From Bacteroidales bacterium (GTDB lineage Bacteria; Bacteroidota; Bacteroidia; Bacteroidales; Tenuifilaceae): 64,000 bases of DNA. Below are positions 15,964 through 24,266 of the stretch, piece after piece; within the stretch, counting starts at the first letter, position 1, and every line of letters starts with the position of its first letter. Made by a program: the position numbers and the translations under genes. Location: contig JABFRB010000019.1 of the NCBI GenBank assembly GCA_013141385.1, positions 186,001 through 250,000 of the forward strand. The letters are read 5' to 3'. Under the pieces are notes generated by a model. That model was not told where the DNA came from and did no database searches. It saw nothing but the letters and a program-made list of their open reading frames with translations.

Positions 15964-18900
15964 ATGAGACACTTAATAAACCATCTAAAAAACATTATCA
16001 TGGTGTTTATTCTACTGATGATAATGCTTGCGTTTGCAAATACCTCTCTATTTGCTCAAAACCCAATGATGCGTTATCCAGATATACACGACAATACTGT
16101 TGTGTTTGTTACTGGTAGCGATATATGGAAATCTACTATCGATGGTGGTGTTGCAACCCGCTTAACATTTAACGATGGTCAGGAAAATTTTCCAAAAATT
16201 TCTCCTGCTGGCAAGTTAATTGCCTTCACAGGGGAATATGATGGGAATGCAGATGTCTACGTAATGAATATTGATGGAGGAGACATCAAGCGAATAACAT
16301 TTCATCCCGGATTTGATGAGGTGATTGGCTGGAATAAAACTAAAAATAAGATAATGTTCACCTCTGGTAGAAATAGCACATCAAGATACACTAAACTCTT
16401 TCTAATATCGCCAGATGGTAATGGTCTTGAGGAAACAATCTTATATGATGTTGCCCGCGCCAGCTACTCCCCCGATGGGTCAATGTTAGCATATAACAAA
16501 GATGCACAGGATAATGCTACTTGGAAACGTTACAAAGGCGGACGCGCTCAGGAAATATACGTATATGATTTTAACACCAATCAGGAGGTAAACATTACTA
16601 ATTATGATGGTTCTGATCGACTTCCAATGTGGGTTGGCGATAAAATTTATTTTGCATCGGATAGAGATAGAGTTCTCAATATCTGGGCGTACGATACTAA
16701 TACAAAATGGATAGATCAAATAACAAAACATAGTGAGTATGATGTTCAACATCCTAGCGCAGGAAATGGTAATAGAATTGTATATGAACTTGGCGGTGAT
16801 ATTTGGATACTCGATTTAAACACAAAAGAATCAAAAAAGATACCTATTCAGGTTTTAGCGGATATGGAAGAGACTCGTCCATATTTAAAAGATATTAGTT
16901 CTGAAATTCAGGATATTGAAATTTCCCCTTCAGGAAAAAGGGGATTGATTGTTGCTCGAGGGGAGGTATTTACTGTTCCACAAAGCGATGGCCCAACAAG
17001 AAATATCTCAAACAATTGTGGTGCAAGAGATAAGGACGCTGTATGGTCACCTGATGGTAAATGGATTGCATACTTCTCGGACAAATCGGGTGAATATGAA
17101 ATATACGTTGTAAATGCCAATGGCAAAGAGGATGCGATAAAACTTACCACCCATAAGGATGGTTATAGGCACACCCTTAAATGGTCACCCGACAGCAGGA
17201 ACCTTTCATATACCGATCAAACCTTAACCCTTTACTATATTGACGTTGCAACTAAGGCAATAACAAAGATTGACAAGGAAGAGTACGAAAATGTTGATGT
17301 TTCTCAGGATGTAAAATCTATCTACGATTATTCATGGTCGCCAGATAGTAAGTATATCGTGTATTCCAAAATGAATAATAATTTCATGTACCAATTATTC
17401 GTTTATTCCCTAGAAACTAAGGCTATTAACTGCATAAGCAATGGTCTTTTTCATGATTTTAGCCCAGTGTTTTCTAAAGATGGTGAGTTTATCCTATTCA
17501 TTTCTGATAGAATTTTTGAACCTACCTATTGTGATATTGAATGGGAAATGGTTTACCAGAAAGTTGCTGGCATATACGCAATCAACTTGAAGAAGGATGG
17601 AAAATCTATATTACCGTACAAAAGCGACGAGGAGATTTCTTCGGACAACAACTCAGAGACTAAATCAGCAACCACCTCTTCTATTCATATAGATTTTGAT
17701 GGCATTACCGACCGTATTGAATCTCTTCCGCTGAAGAAAGGAAATTATAGAAATTTACAAATTAATGATACAACACTATTCTACTTAAACTATAATCAGG
17801 GCAATTTTAACCGTTTTGAGGTTAATCCTCAAAATAAAATGTCGCTATACTCTTACTCTTTCAGTAACAGAAAGGAAAGAACTCTTGTTGAAGATATCAA
17901 TAGTTACAAACTTTCATTTAATGGCGAAAACATTATCTATTTAAAAGATAACAATGTTACAATAATTCCTTCAAGCGGAGAGGAAGAAGACCAACTGAAA
18001 TTATCTGATTTAAAGATATGGTACGAGCCCATTAAGGAATGGAAACAGATATTCAATGAGGCATGGCGCATGGAACGTGATTACTATTACGAACCCAATA
18101 TGCATGGCCAAGATTGGAATTTCTTAAAGCAGAAGTACGGACAATTAGTTGATAAGGCATCCTGTCGTCAGGATTTGACGTTTATTATCGGGGAACTAAT
18201 TGGTGAACTTAATACTTCACACACCTATGTCTATGGTGGTGATTATAAGCGAAATACTTCAAGAGTAAATATTGGTATGCTTGGAGCAGATTATAAGATT
18301 GATACTCAGAATAATTTATATCAATTTAAAAAGATTTTTAGAGAAAGGGATTGGTCACGGGAAATATGGCCACCATTAGCAAAACCGGGTATTAATGTTA
18401 TTGAAGGTGATTACCTTCTTAAGGTAAATGGGGTTGACGTTAAGGCTGATAAAGAGATATATGGCTATTTTGTTGGATTATGTGATAAGCAGGTAACTTT
18501 AACAGTTAACTCAAAACCCACACTCACGGGTGCTCGCGAGGTGGTTGTTGAACCTTCACATAACGAAAATAGCATTCGGCATATGGATTGGTTAGAATCA
18601 AACCGATTGGCGGTGGATAAGGCTTCTAATGGAAAAATTGGCTATATCTATATGCCCGACACATGGAATGGTTCTGCTATTGATTTTCCAAAGTATTTCT
18701 ATTCTCAAACCAAGAAAGAGGGTATTATTCTTGATGGCCGATTCAACGGAGGAGGACTGGACCCAGAGATTTTCTTAGAAAGATTATTAAAAAAACCGCA
18801 TGGTTTCTGGACTCGTCGAAATTCAGTAGACCAGACAATTCCTGCAACAGCTGTTCAGGCAAATATGGCTCTTTTAACAAATCGCTATGCAGGTTCTGGT

Positions 18901-19233
18901 GGAGACGAACTTCCTTACGAATTCCAGCTAAATAAAATGGGTCCTGTTATTGGTACTCGAACATGGGGTGGCCTTGTTGGTGTTTCAATGTTTATACAAC
19001 TAATAGACGGGGGTGGTTTAACTGCTCCCGATTATAGAATTTACAACGAGAAAGGCGAATGGGTAGTTGAGAATAAAGGGGTTACTCCAGATATTATAAT
19101 CGATATTGATTCCAAGAAGATGTCCGAAGGCTACGACACTCAACTAATGAAAGCGGTTGATGAATTAATGAAAAAGATAAACGAAAATCCTCGTAAATGG
19201 CCAATTCATCAAGCCTTCCCTATGGATAAATAG
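15964..19233 (+). CDS. Tricorn-like secreted protease (PD40 propeller, PDZ, S41)
   Basis: A 1089-residue exported peptidase. Signal peptide at 1-32 (hydrophobic core MVFILLMIMLAFA, cut near LFAQ). The N-terminal two-thirds has TolB/PD40-type beta-propeller repeats with recurrent WSPDGKWIAYFSD-like motifs, as in tricorn. A helical bundle, a PDZ domain (about 790-860, GDYLLKVNGVDVK) and the S41 tail-specific protease domain follow; the likely nucleophile is Ser978 in YAGSGGDELP. It probably degrades peptides in the periplasm. The frame extends upstream to 15724 through the tRNA gene, so the ATG at 15964 is preferred. Confidence 0.93.
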   Translation: MRHLINHLKNIIMVFILLMIMLAFANTSLFAQNPMMRYPDIHDNTVVFVTGSDIWKSTIDGGVATRLTFNDGQENFPKISPAGKLIAFTGEYDGNADVYVMNIDGGDIKRITFHPGFDEVIGWNKTKNKIMFTSGRNSTSRYTKLFLISPDGNGLEETILYDVARASYSPDGSMLAYNKDAQDNATWKRYKGGRAQEIYVYDFNTNQEVNITNYDGSDRLPMWVGDKIYFASDRDRVLNIWAYDTNTKWIDQITKHSEYDVQHPSAGNGNRIVYELGGDIWILDLNTKESKKIPIQVLADMEETRPYLKDISSEIQDIEISPSGKRGLIVARGEVFTVPQSDGPTRNISNNCGARDKDAVWSPDGKWIAYFSDKSGEYEIYVVNANGKEDAIKLTTHKDGYRHTLKWSPDSRNLSYTDQTLTLYYIDVATKAITKIDKEEYENVDVSQDVKSIYDYSWSPDSKYIVYSKMNNNFMYQLFVYSLETKAINCISNGLFHDFSPVFSKDGEFILFISDRIFEPTYCDIEWEMVYQKVAGIYAINLKKDGKSILPYKSDEEISSDNNSETKSATTSSIHIDFDGITDRIESLPLKKGNYRNLQINDTTLFYLNYNQGNFNRFEVNPQNKMSLYSYSFSNRKERTLVEDINSYKLSFNGENIIYLKDNNVTIIPSSGEEEDQLKLSDLKIWYEPIKEWKQIFNEAWRMERDYYYEPNMHGQDWNFLKQKYGQLVDKASCRQDLTFIIGELIGELNTSHTYVYGGDYKRNTSRVNIGMLGADYKIDTQNNLYQFKKIFRERDWSREIWPPLAKPGINVIEGDYLLKVNGVDVKADKEIYGYFVGLCDKQVTLTVNSKPTLTGAREVVVEPSHNENSIRHMDWLESNRLAVDKASNGKIGYIYMPDTWNGSAIDFPKYFYSQTKKEGIILDGRFNGGGLDPEIFLERLLKKPHGFWTRRNSVDQTIPATAVQANMALLTNRYAGSGGDELPYEFQLNKMGPVIGTRTWGGLVGVSMFIQLIDGGGLTAPDYRIYNEKGEWVVENKGVTPDIIIDIDSKKMSEGYDTQLMKAVDELMKKINENPRKWPIHQAFPMDK

Positions 19234-19246
19234 ATATTATAAAAAG

Positions 19247-19283
19247 CAAACCCCCGCAAGAATTTGTGGGGGTTTGTTTTTTA
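19247..19283. terminator. Bidirectional terminator between the tricorn gene and the BMC operon
   Basis: A strong stem (CAAACCCCC with GGGGGTTTG, arms 19247-19255 and 19268-19276) is followed by TTTTTT on the plus strand and preceded by AAAAAG, giving a T-run on the minus strand. It can end both the protease transcript and the convergent deoC transcript. Confidence 0.88.
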
Positions 19284-19304
19284 TAAATATTTTGATGGCT
19301 ATTC

Positions 19305-20102
19305 TTAATAAGAACCCTGCGCTGTTGCACCAGTTACTACAGCAACACTAGATCCGCAACCTAATCTATTTGCACCTGCCCGAATAAGAGCAACTGCTTT
19401 ATTATAGTCGGTAATTCCGCCACTTGCCTTAACGCCCATATTGGGGCCAACAATTCTTCTCATCAAAGCGATATCAGCAACGGTAGCTCCACTGGTAGAA
19501 AAACCAGTACTCGTTTTTACAAAATCGGCATCCGCTTTTTTGGCTATTTCACAGGCGAGAATTTTTTCCTCATCGGTTAACAAACTTGTCTCGATAATAA
19601 CCTTCAAAATAGTATTATTCCTACTTGCTCTCTTAATTGCACGGATGTCTTCCTCAACAAGTTTTAGATTTCTTGACTTTAAAGCGCCAATATTAATGAC
19701 CATATCTAATTCATTGGCTCCGTGTTCTAAAGCATTACGAGCTTCGAAGGCTTTACTTCTTGTCTCCATTTCACCTAAAGGAAATCCTATAACAGAGCAA
19801 ACTTTAACGCCGGATCCTCTTAGTTTTTTTGCTACAAACTCTACCCATCCAGAATTAACGCAAACAGAGTAAAATTTATATTGAATCGCTTCGTTGCACA
19901 ATTGTTCAAATTGCTCTTTCACAGAACCCGGTTTTAACAAGGTATGGTCAATATACCGAGCTAACTCAGCAGGTGAGATACCTAAATTAGCAGATTGCTT
20001 TTGTGAAGACTCCTTTTTTTCAGAATCCATTAATTTCATCTTCTCATTTAAGCGAAGCATTACCTCGTTGGTGATTTTGTCAATCAAATCCTTGTGTTCC
20101 AT
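19305..20102 (-). CDS. deoC: Deoxyribose-phosphate aldolase, BMC-targeted
   Basis: Cleaves 2-deoxyribose 5-phosphate to glyceraldehyde 3-phosphate and acetaldehyde. Schiff-base Lys196 lies in FVKTSTGF and Lys225 in GVKASGG, both as in the E. coli enzyme. The core starts at LARYIDHTLLKP near residue 47. The preceding 45 residues are extra: an amphipathic helix (about 4-23, DLIDKITNEVMLRLNEKMK) and a Ser/Lys/Gln linker, the design of an encapsulation peptide that binds the shell interior. It is the last gene of the BMC operon, has a GAGAGG ribosome site before ATG 20102, and starts one base after the rpiB stop. Confidence 0.95.
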   Translation of the reverse strand: MEHKDLIDKITNEVMLRLNEKMKLMDSEKKESSQKQSANLGISPAELARYIDHTLLKPGSVKEQFEQLCNEAIQYKFYSVCVNSGWVEFVAKKLRGSGVKVCSVIGFPLGEMETRSKAFEARNALEHGANELDMVINIGALKSRNLKLVEEDIRAIKRASRNNTILKVIIETSLLTDEEKILACEIAKKADADFVKTSTGFSTSGATVADIALMRRIVGPNMGVKASGGITDYNKAVALIRAGANRLGCGSSVAVVTGATAQGSY

Positions 20103-20103
20103 A

Positions 20104-20586
20104 TTATCCTCTCAATTTTTCTACCGACATCATTTTATTAATTCTAGGCCAGTGTCTGCCTCCTTCAAATCTGGTTTCAAGCCATAATTTTGCCATTTCA
20201 CATAATTCACCAGATGTATGTTGAGCAGTACCCATAGTAAGTACATTAGCATTATTGTGTTCTCGACTATTTACAATTGTTTTTAAACTCCAACAGAGTG
20301 CGGCTCTGATTCCCCTAACTTTATTACAAACCATTGATGAACCTATTCCTGCAGCATCAAGCATAATTCCTCGATCACATTCTCCGTTAACTACTTTTTT
20401 AGCAACAAGAACAGCAAAATCAGGGTAATCCACTTTTTCTACACTATTGTTAGTCCCAACATCTACAACCAAATATCCAATAGTTTGAAGATAGGTTTTT
20501 AACATCTCCTTAGAGTCGTACGAGCCATGATCGGCACCAATAGCAACCCTTTTAACCTGATCAATATTATTATACCCGTTGTTCAT
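20104..20586 (-). CDS. rpiB: RpiB-family sugar-phosphate isomerase with altered active site
   Basis: Family members interconvert ribose 5-phosphate and ribulose 5-phosphate or related sugars. VAIGADHGSYDSK (about 14-26) holds the conserved Asp-His, and REHNNANVL, VRGIRAAL and FEGGRH are typical. At the position of the catalytic Cys in E. coli (ICGTGIG) this protein has Asp77 (LDAAGIG), and the Thr two residues later is Ala79. It may use Asp as base, act on another sugar, or be a variant typical of BMC loci. A TTG at 20592 is in frame, but the ATG at 20586 is preferred. Co-transcribed with deoC. Confidence 0.9.
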   Translation of the reverse strand: MNNGYNNIDQVKRVAIGADHGSYDSKEMLKTYLQTIGYLVVDVGTNNSVEKVDYPDFAVLVAKKVVNGECDRGIMLDAAGIGSSMVCNKVRGIRAALCWSLKTIVNSREHNNANVLTMGTAQHTSGELCEMAKLWLETRFEGGRHWPRINKMMSVEKLRG

Positions 20587-20660
20587 TCCCAATTAGTTTC
20601 AAATATGTAATTTTTTTGTTTAACCAAAATATTACAAAAACCTGTTAATTTGTGTTTTAT

Positions 20661-20930
20661 CTATTTTGATATATTATCAATAATTCCAGCAATTACAGTT
20701 TTTACGGTCATAGATTCTGGCTCTCCAATTATCGATCTTGCCGAACCACCTTCTTCCAAAACTAAAACAGTATCGCCAACACCTGCCTGAACCGCATCAA
20801 TAGCAAGAAATGATGAACCTTTCGGTGTACCAGAGGGATCAATGGGCTGTACAATCAAAATTTTTTTTGATTCGTACCCGTTTGCAATTATCGTAGAAAC
20901 TACGTTCCCAATTACTTTTGCTAATATCAT
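20661..20930 (-). CDS. BMC vertex (pentamer) protein, EutN/CcmL family
   Basis: An 89-residue shell protein that forms pentamers capping the vertices of the microcompartment. The opening ILAKVIGNVVSTI is the family signature, QPIDPSGTPKGSSFLAIDAVQAGVGDTVLVLEEG is the beta-barrel core (here described as motifs Q-P-x-D and G-A/V-G-D-x-V), and SARSI follows. Its start overlaps the stop of the next pentamer gene upstream by 4 bases. It is one of four different pentamer genes in the operon. Confidence 0.93.
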   Translation of the reverse strand: MILAKVIGNVVSTIIANGYESKKILIVQPIDPSGTPKGSSFLAIDAVQAGVGDTVLVLEEGGSARSIIGEPESMTVKTVIAGIIDNISK

Positions 20931-21202
20931 TTTTTACTATCTACAAAAAGTTCATCAACAATTCCCATAATCGAAGCATCGCTTGGATTCATAATCGTTT
21001 CCAGCACTCTTCCTGCCTCCTTGCTTGTCTCGTAATAAATAATCATTCCAGTTCCCGAATGAATGGTATCCATCGCTACAATTGGGTCGCCAACTTTATT
21101 CAACTTCTCATCGAGAGGTTGAACCAAAAGTAGGCTAACACCCTGAAATGACTCTACTTTTTGGGTGCTTACCACTCTTCCGATAACTCTACCTAATTTC
21201 AT
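20927..21202 (-). CDS. BMC vertex (pentamer) protein, EutN/CcmL family
   Basis: A 91-residue pentamer-type shell protein. It starts MKLGRVIGRVVSTQ, differing from the MILA/G start of the other three copies, and has LLVQPLDEKLNK and AMDTIHSGTGMIIYYE in the barrel core, where TGMIIYYE replaces the more usual GDxVxxx. It is translationally coupled to the following pentamer gene by a 4-base overlap and lies 38 bases downstream of the aldehyde dehydrogenase gene. Confidence 0.92.
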   Translation of the reverse strand: MKLGRVIGRVVSTQKVESFQGVSLLLVQPLDEKLNKVGDPIVAMDTIHSGTGMIIYYETSKEAGRVLETIMNPSDASIMGIVDELFVDSKK

Positions 21203-21240
21203 TGCGTAATTGTAAGGTTTTTCTTTTTATAAATTCAGCC

Positions 21241-22656
21241 TTAAATAATTCTCAGATAATCTACTAAAGTACAACGTCTTTCTCTTGTAAACGTTCGTGC
21301 TCTTGTTACGCCCTCACCTGTTGGGCTCGCAATAGTAAACGATGCAAAACCAGCACCTCCAAAACCTAAGCCAGCATAACTTGGTCCATTCTTAATAAAA
21401 ATGGAACAATTCATCATTCTAGCCATTTTGCTAAGTTTTGCAATGTTTAACGAGTGCATGATTGCTGTATGCCTGAATCCGTGCTCACATACTACAGCAA
21501 ATCCTATTGCTTCATCAACATCTCTAACTCTAACCAATGGCATTACAGGCATAAGCTGTTCTGTCCAAACAAGTGGGTGATTTCGATCAACTTCACAAAG
21601 CAATAGTCTTGTAGATGGAGGAACTGTTAGTCCGATTTGACTAGCTATATAATCGGCATTTTTGCCAACAAATTTCTTATTTGCCGCCCCCTCGCTTCCA
21701 GGGCCACCAGGTTCTGAAATTACTAAATCTGTTATTTTTTTTATTTGATCAGAAGATAATTCGTATGCCCCGTTTTTCTTCATCTCTTCTTTTAATCTAT
21801 CAGCAACAGAAGCAACACAAATAATTTCTTTTTCACATATACAGATTACATTATTATCGAAACTTGCTCCGTCAACAATGGCCTTTCCTGCCTTTGCAAT
21901 ATCCGCGGTTTCGTCAACAACAACAGGAGGATTTCCTGGTCCAGCAGCAATAACCTTTTTTCCGCTATTCATTGCTGTTTTAACAACAGCAGGGCCACCA
22001 GTAACAACCATTATTGCTATTTTCTTATGCGACATCAACTCTTTTGCAGATTCAATGGTTGGTTCATCGATACATGTTATCAAATTTGAAGGCCCCCCTG
22101 CTCCAATTATTGCACAGTTCATTAAATTAACTAAGTAGCAGGATACCTTTTTTGCAGATGGGTGTGGGTTAAAAACCACTGAGTTACCCCCTGCTATCAT
22201 TCCAATAGCATTACTTATTATTGTAATTGTTGAGTTTGTGCTTGGTGTAATTGACCCGATTACCCCATAAGCTGCTCTTTCAACTAATGTTAGCCCATTA
22301 TCATCAGAGTATGCTTCAGGAATAATGTCTTCGACGCCGGGGGTTTTGTTAATTCCAAATTCATTCTTCTGGATTTTATCCTCCCATCGACCCAATCCAG
22401 TTTCCTCATGTGCTAATTTGGAATAGTAGGTATTATTTGCCAAACATACTTTTCTAATGTTGGCTATAATATTTTTGCGTGTCTCTAGACTTAATTTGTT
22501 TAATTCATTAAAAGCTTTTTCGGCTGCATCTATTGCGTTGTTAATGTTTGAAAAAACACCGATTCCTGTTCCAGATTCCTCTTTTACTAGGTCAAGGTTC
22601 ATGCTTTTAATAACTTCTTGAACCAGCTGTCGAATATTTTGTTCTAGATTGTCCAA
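21241..22656 (-). CDS. CoA-acylating aldehyde dehydrogenase (PduP/EutE type), BMC core enzyme
   Basis: Oxidises an aldehyde, here most likely the acetaldehyde released by DeoC, to acyl-CoA with NAD+. The 471-residue length and Cys272 in ASFDNNVICI agree with PduP/EutE. VIAAGPGNPP is the nucleotide-site segment. The N-terminus is an amphipathic helix (about 3-19, NLEQNIRQLVQEVIKSM) plus a linker, as in the PduP encapsulation peptide. The start is a TTG at 22656 preceded by AAGGAGGG, a strong Shine-Dalgarno that is rare in this genome. It follows the PduT-like shell gene after 17 bases. Confidence 0.95.
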   Translation of the reverse strand: MDNLEQNIRQLVQEVIKSMNLDLVKEESGTGIGVFSNINNAIDAAEKAFNELNKLSLETRKNIIANIRKVCLANNTYYSKLAHEETGLGRWEDKIQKNEFGINKTPGVEDIIPEAYSDDNGLTLVERAAYGVIGSITPSTNSTITIISNAIGMIAGGNSVVFNPHPSAKKVSCYLVNLMNCAIIGAGGPSNLITCIDEPTIESAKELMSHKKIAIMVVTGGPAVVKTAMNSGKKVIAAGPGNPPVVVDETADIAKAGKAIVDGASFDNNVICICEKEIICVASVADRLKEEMKKNGAYELSSDQIKKITDLVISEPGGPGSEGAANKKFVGKNADYIASQIGLTVPPSTRLLLCEVDRNHPLVWTEQLMPVMPLVRVRDVDEAIGFAVVCEHGFRHTAIMHSLNIAKLSKMARMMNCSIFIKNGPSYAGLGFGGAGFASFTIASPTGEGVTRARTFTRERRCTLVDYLRII

Positions 22657-22673
22657 TTTTCAAACCCTCCTTA

Positions 22674-23225
22674 TTACATAAAAAATGGTTTTATTTCAAT
22701 ATGAGGCTGTGGAATGAGCGTTTCCATACAAAGTTGCCCGTTGGCTTTTGCTTTAGCAGTTCCCGCTTCCATGGCTGCTTGAACCGCATCAAGAGAGCCC
22801 ATTACTTTCACATAGGATTTGCCACCAAATCCTATAGCAAGTCTTACTTCAATAATCTTTACACCTCCAACCTTCGCAGCAATATCAGCTGCTTCAATAC
22901 TGGAAACCACTGAAAGTGTTTCAATAATCCCAATGGCTTCCCAGTTTTCTGTTTTAACAATATTTCCAATGGCAGGGATAACATCCTGATGAATCATTGG
23001 AAGGAACAAACTATCAATAACACTATTTTTACCTGTTTCATAGCCTTTGTTAAATGAATACTCAACAGAAGCCACATCTCCACTAAAAACAATCAGATAT
23101 TTCCCTGGGCAAATTGTTCTAGCCTCAATAATCTTGATCGGCGCAATTTTAACCATCTCGTCCAAAGCCAAAATACCGATAGCAATACTACTAAACTCTA
23201 ATGCGCCTAATACTGTTAAATCCAT
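22674..23225 (-). CDS. BMC trimer shell protein, PduT-like
   Basis: A 183-residue protein with two tandem BMC domains (about 5-90 and 95-180), which assembles as a trimer with pseudo-hexagonal shape in the shell facets. Cys39 in TICPGKY aligns with the pore cysteine in the TICPGKF segment of PduT, where three copies bind a [4Fe-4S] cluster at the centre. SFNKGYE, FLPMIHQDV and the C-terminal LIPQPH are also PduT-like. The cluster is inferred from this motif. A GAGG ribosome site precedes ATG 23225. The gene lies between pentamer genes and the aldehyde dehydrogenase. Confidence 0.92.
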   Translation of the reverse strand: MDLTVLGALEFSSIAIGILALDEMVKIAPIKIIEARTICPGKYLIVFSGDVASVEYSFNKGYETGKNSVIDSLFLPMIHQDVIPAIGNIVKTENWEAIGIIETLSVVSSIEAADIAAKVGGVKIIEVRLAIGFGGKSYVKVMGSLDAVQAAMEAGTAKAKANGQLCMETLIPQPHIEIKPFFM

Positions 23226-23232
23226 TTATTCC

Positions 23233-23520
23233 TCACTTCTTATAAACTATCGTTTCATTTTCATCTATCAAATCAACGATACCAACAATCAAGGCATCAA
23301 CGGGTTTGTTAAAAGTATCTTCAGTTTCTCTAGCAGAGGAACTTTCCGAAATTATAACCATTTCTCCGTTTCCAGCGCTAACCAAATCTAGGGCGACAAG
23401 GTAATCTCCTTTCGTAACGCATTGCTGATTACACTTATCAATTAATAAATATCGCGCTCCAGAAATGCTATCGTTTTTTTTATTACAAACAACCGTTCCA
23501 ACAACTTTTCCTAGTATCAT
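23233..23520 (-). CDS. BMC vertex (pentamer) protein, EutN/CcmL family
   Basis: A 95-residue pentamer-type shell protein beginning MILGKVVGTVVCNKK. The core LVALDLVSAGNGEMVIISE matches the barrel strand with AGxG, followed by SSARETE. Two cysteines (CNKK and DKCNQQCV) are unusual compared with the other copies. It starts 2 bases downstream of the previous pentamer stop, with no visible ribosome site, so translation is probably coupled. Confidence 0.93.
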   Translation of the reverse strand: MILGKVVGTVVCNKKNDSISGARYLLIDKCNQQCVTKGDYLVALDLVSAGNGEMVIISESSSARETEDTFNKPVDALIVGIVDLIDENETIVYKK

Positions 23521-23522
23521 TT

Positions 23523-23819
23523 TTAACTGTTTTTCTGAAAAGTATAAACACCGTCCTTCTCAATAAAATCAACAATTGCAATAACAGCAGAATCTGTTGG
23601 TCTACCTTCGGTTACGTTAGTAAATCGAGCACTACTACCGGATACATAAAAAACAACCTCCCCTGTTCCAGCACCAACGCTGTCCATTGAAACAACAAAA
23701 TCTCCTTTGCCTTTCATGGTTATAGGGTCGATTTTCTCAAGCAGCAGGAATTTTATTCCTTCGATTTTTTCTGACTTATGACTTGAAACAACAGTACCAA
23801 CTACCCTGGCTAATATCAT
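23523..23819 (-). CDS. BMC vertex (pentamer) protein, EutN/CcmL family
   Basis: A 98-residue pentamer-type shell protein beginning MILARVVGTVVSSHK, with FVVSMDSVGAGTGEVVFYVSG in the barrel core split as VSMDSVGAGTGEVV and SSARFT after it. This is the copy closest to the GxGxxV consensus of EutN/CcmL. It lies 96 bases downstream of the second hexamer gene, the largest gap inside the operon; I see neither gene nor terminator in that gap. Confidence 0.93.
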   Translation of the reverse strand: MILARVVGTVVSSHKSEKIEGIKFLLLEKIDPITMKGKGDFVVSMDSVGAGTGEVVFYVSGSSARFTNVTEGRPTDSAVIAIVDFIEKDGVYTFQKNS

Positions 23820-23915
23820 GTTATATTTTTTTAAAAACGAAATATATTGTGCCTAATTCATCAACTAGAAACCTATTCAATTCAAACTATTCTAATTAAA
23901 TGAGACAAACACTGC

Positions 23916-24221
23916 CTATTTTTTACTAACCTGATTTCTTCCAAGAGGTAAAGCAGAGTCAACGTTTCCATGAGGTCTAGGAATAATATGTGTGGAAACA
24001 ATTTCACCAACCTTTTCGGCTGCTTTAACGCCTGCATCAACGGCTGCTCTAACAGAAGCAACATCACCACGAACAATAGCGGTTACATAACCACCACCAA
24101 TTTTTTCGTAGCCAATTAATTCAACCTTTGCGGCTTTTACCATTGCATCTGAAGCCTCAACCATAGCGGCAAAACCTTTTGTTTCAATCATTCCTAATGC
24201 TTCTGAACTATTATCGCTCAT
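23916..24221 (-). CDS. BMC hexamer shell protein (second copy)
   Basis: A 101-residue single-domain BMC protein forming the hexagonal facet tiles. [20 protein letters not shown] and [16 protein letters not shown] are hallmark segments; the pore loop is KIGGGY. Residues 9-72 are identical to the other hexamer protein of this operon, and the two differ only at the N-terminus, at one or two core positions and in the C-terminal tail (RNQVSKK here). A ribosome site AAGGAG precedes the ATG. A 62-base gap separates it from the stop of an upstream trimer gene. Confidence 0.96.
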   Translation of the reverse strand: MSDNSSEALGMIETKGFAAMVEASDAMVKAAKVELIGYEKIGGGYVTAIVRGDVASVRAAVDAGVKAAEKVGEIVSTHIIPRPHGNVDSALPLGRNQVSKK

Positions 24222-24266
24222 AATTTTTCTCCTTATTGATTATTTTTAGTTAAACTTTGTTTTTTT

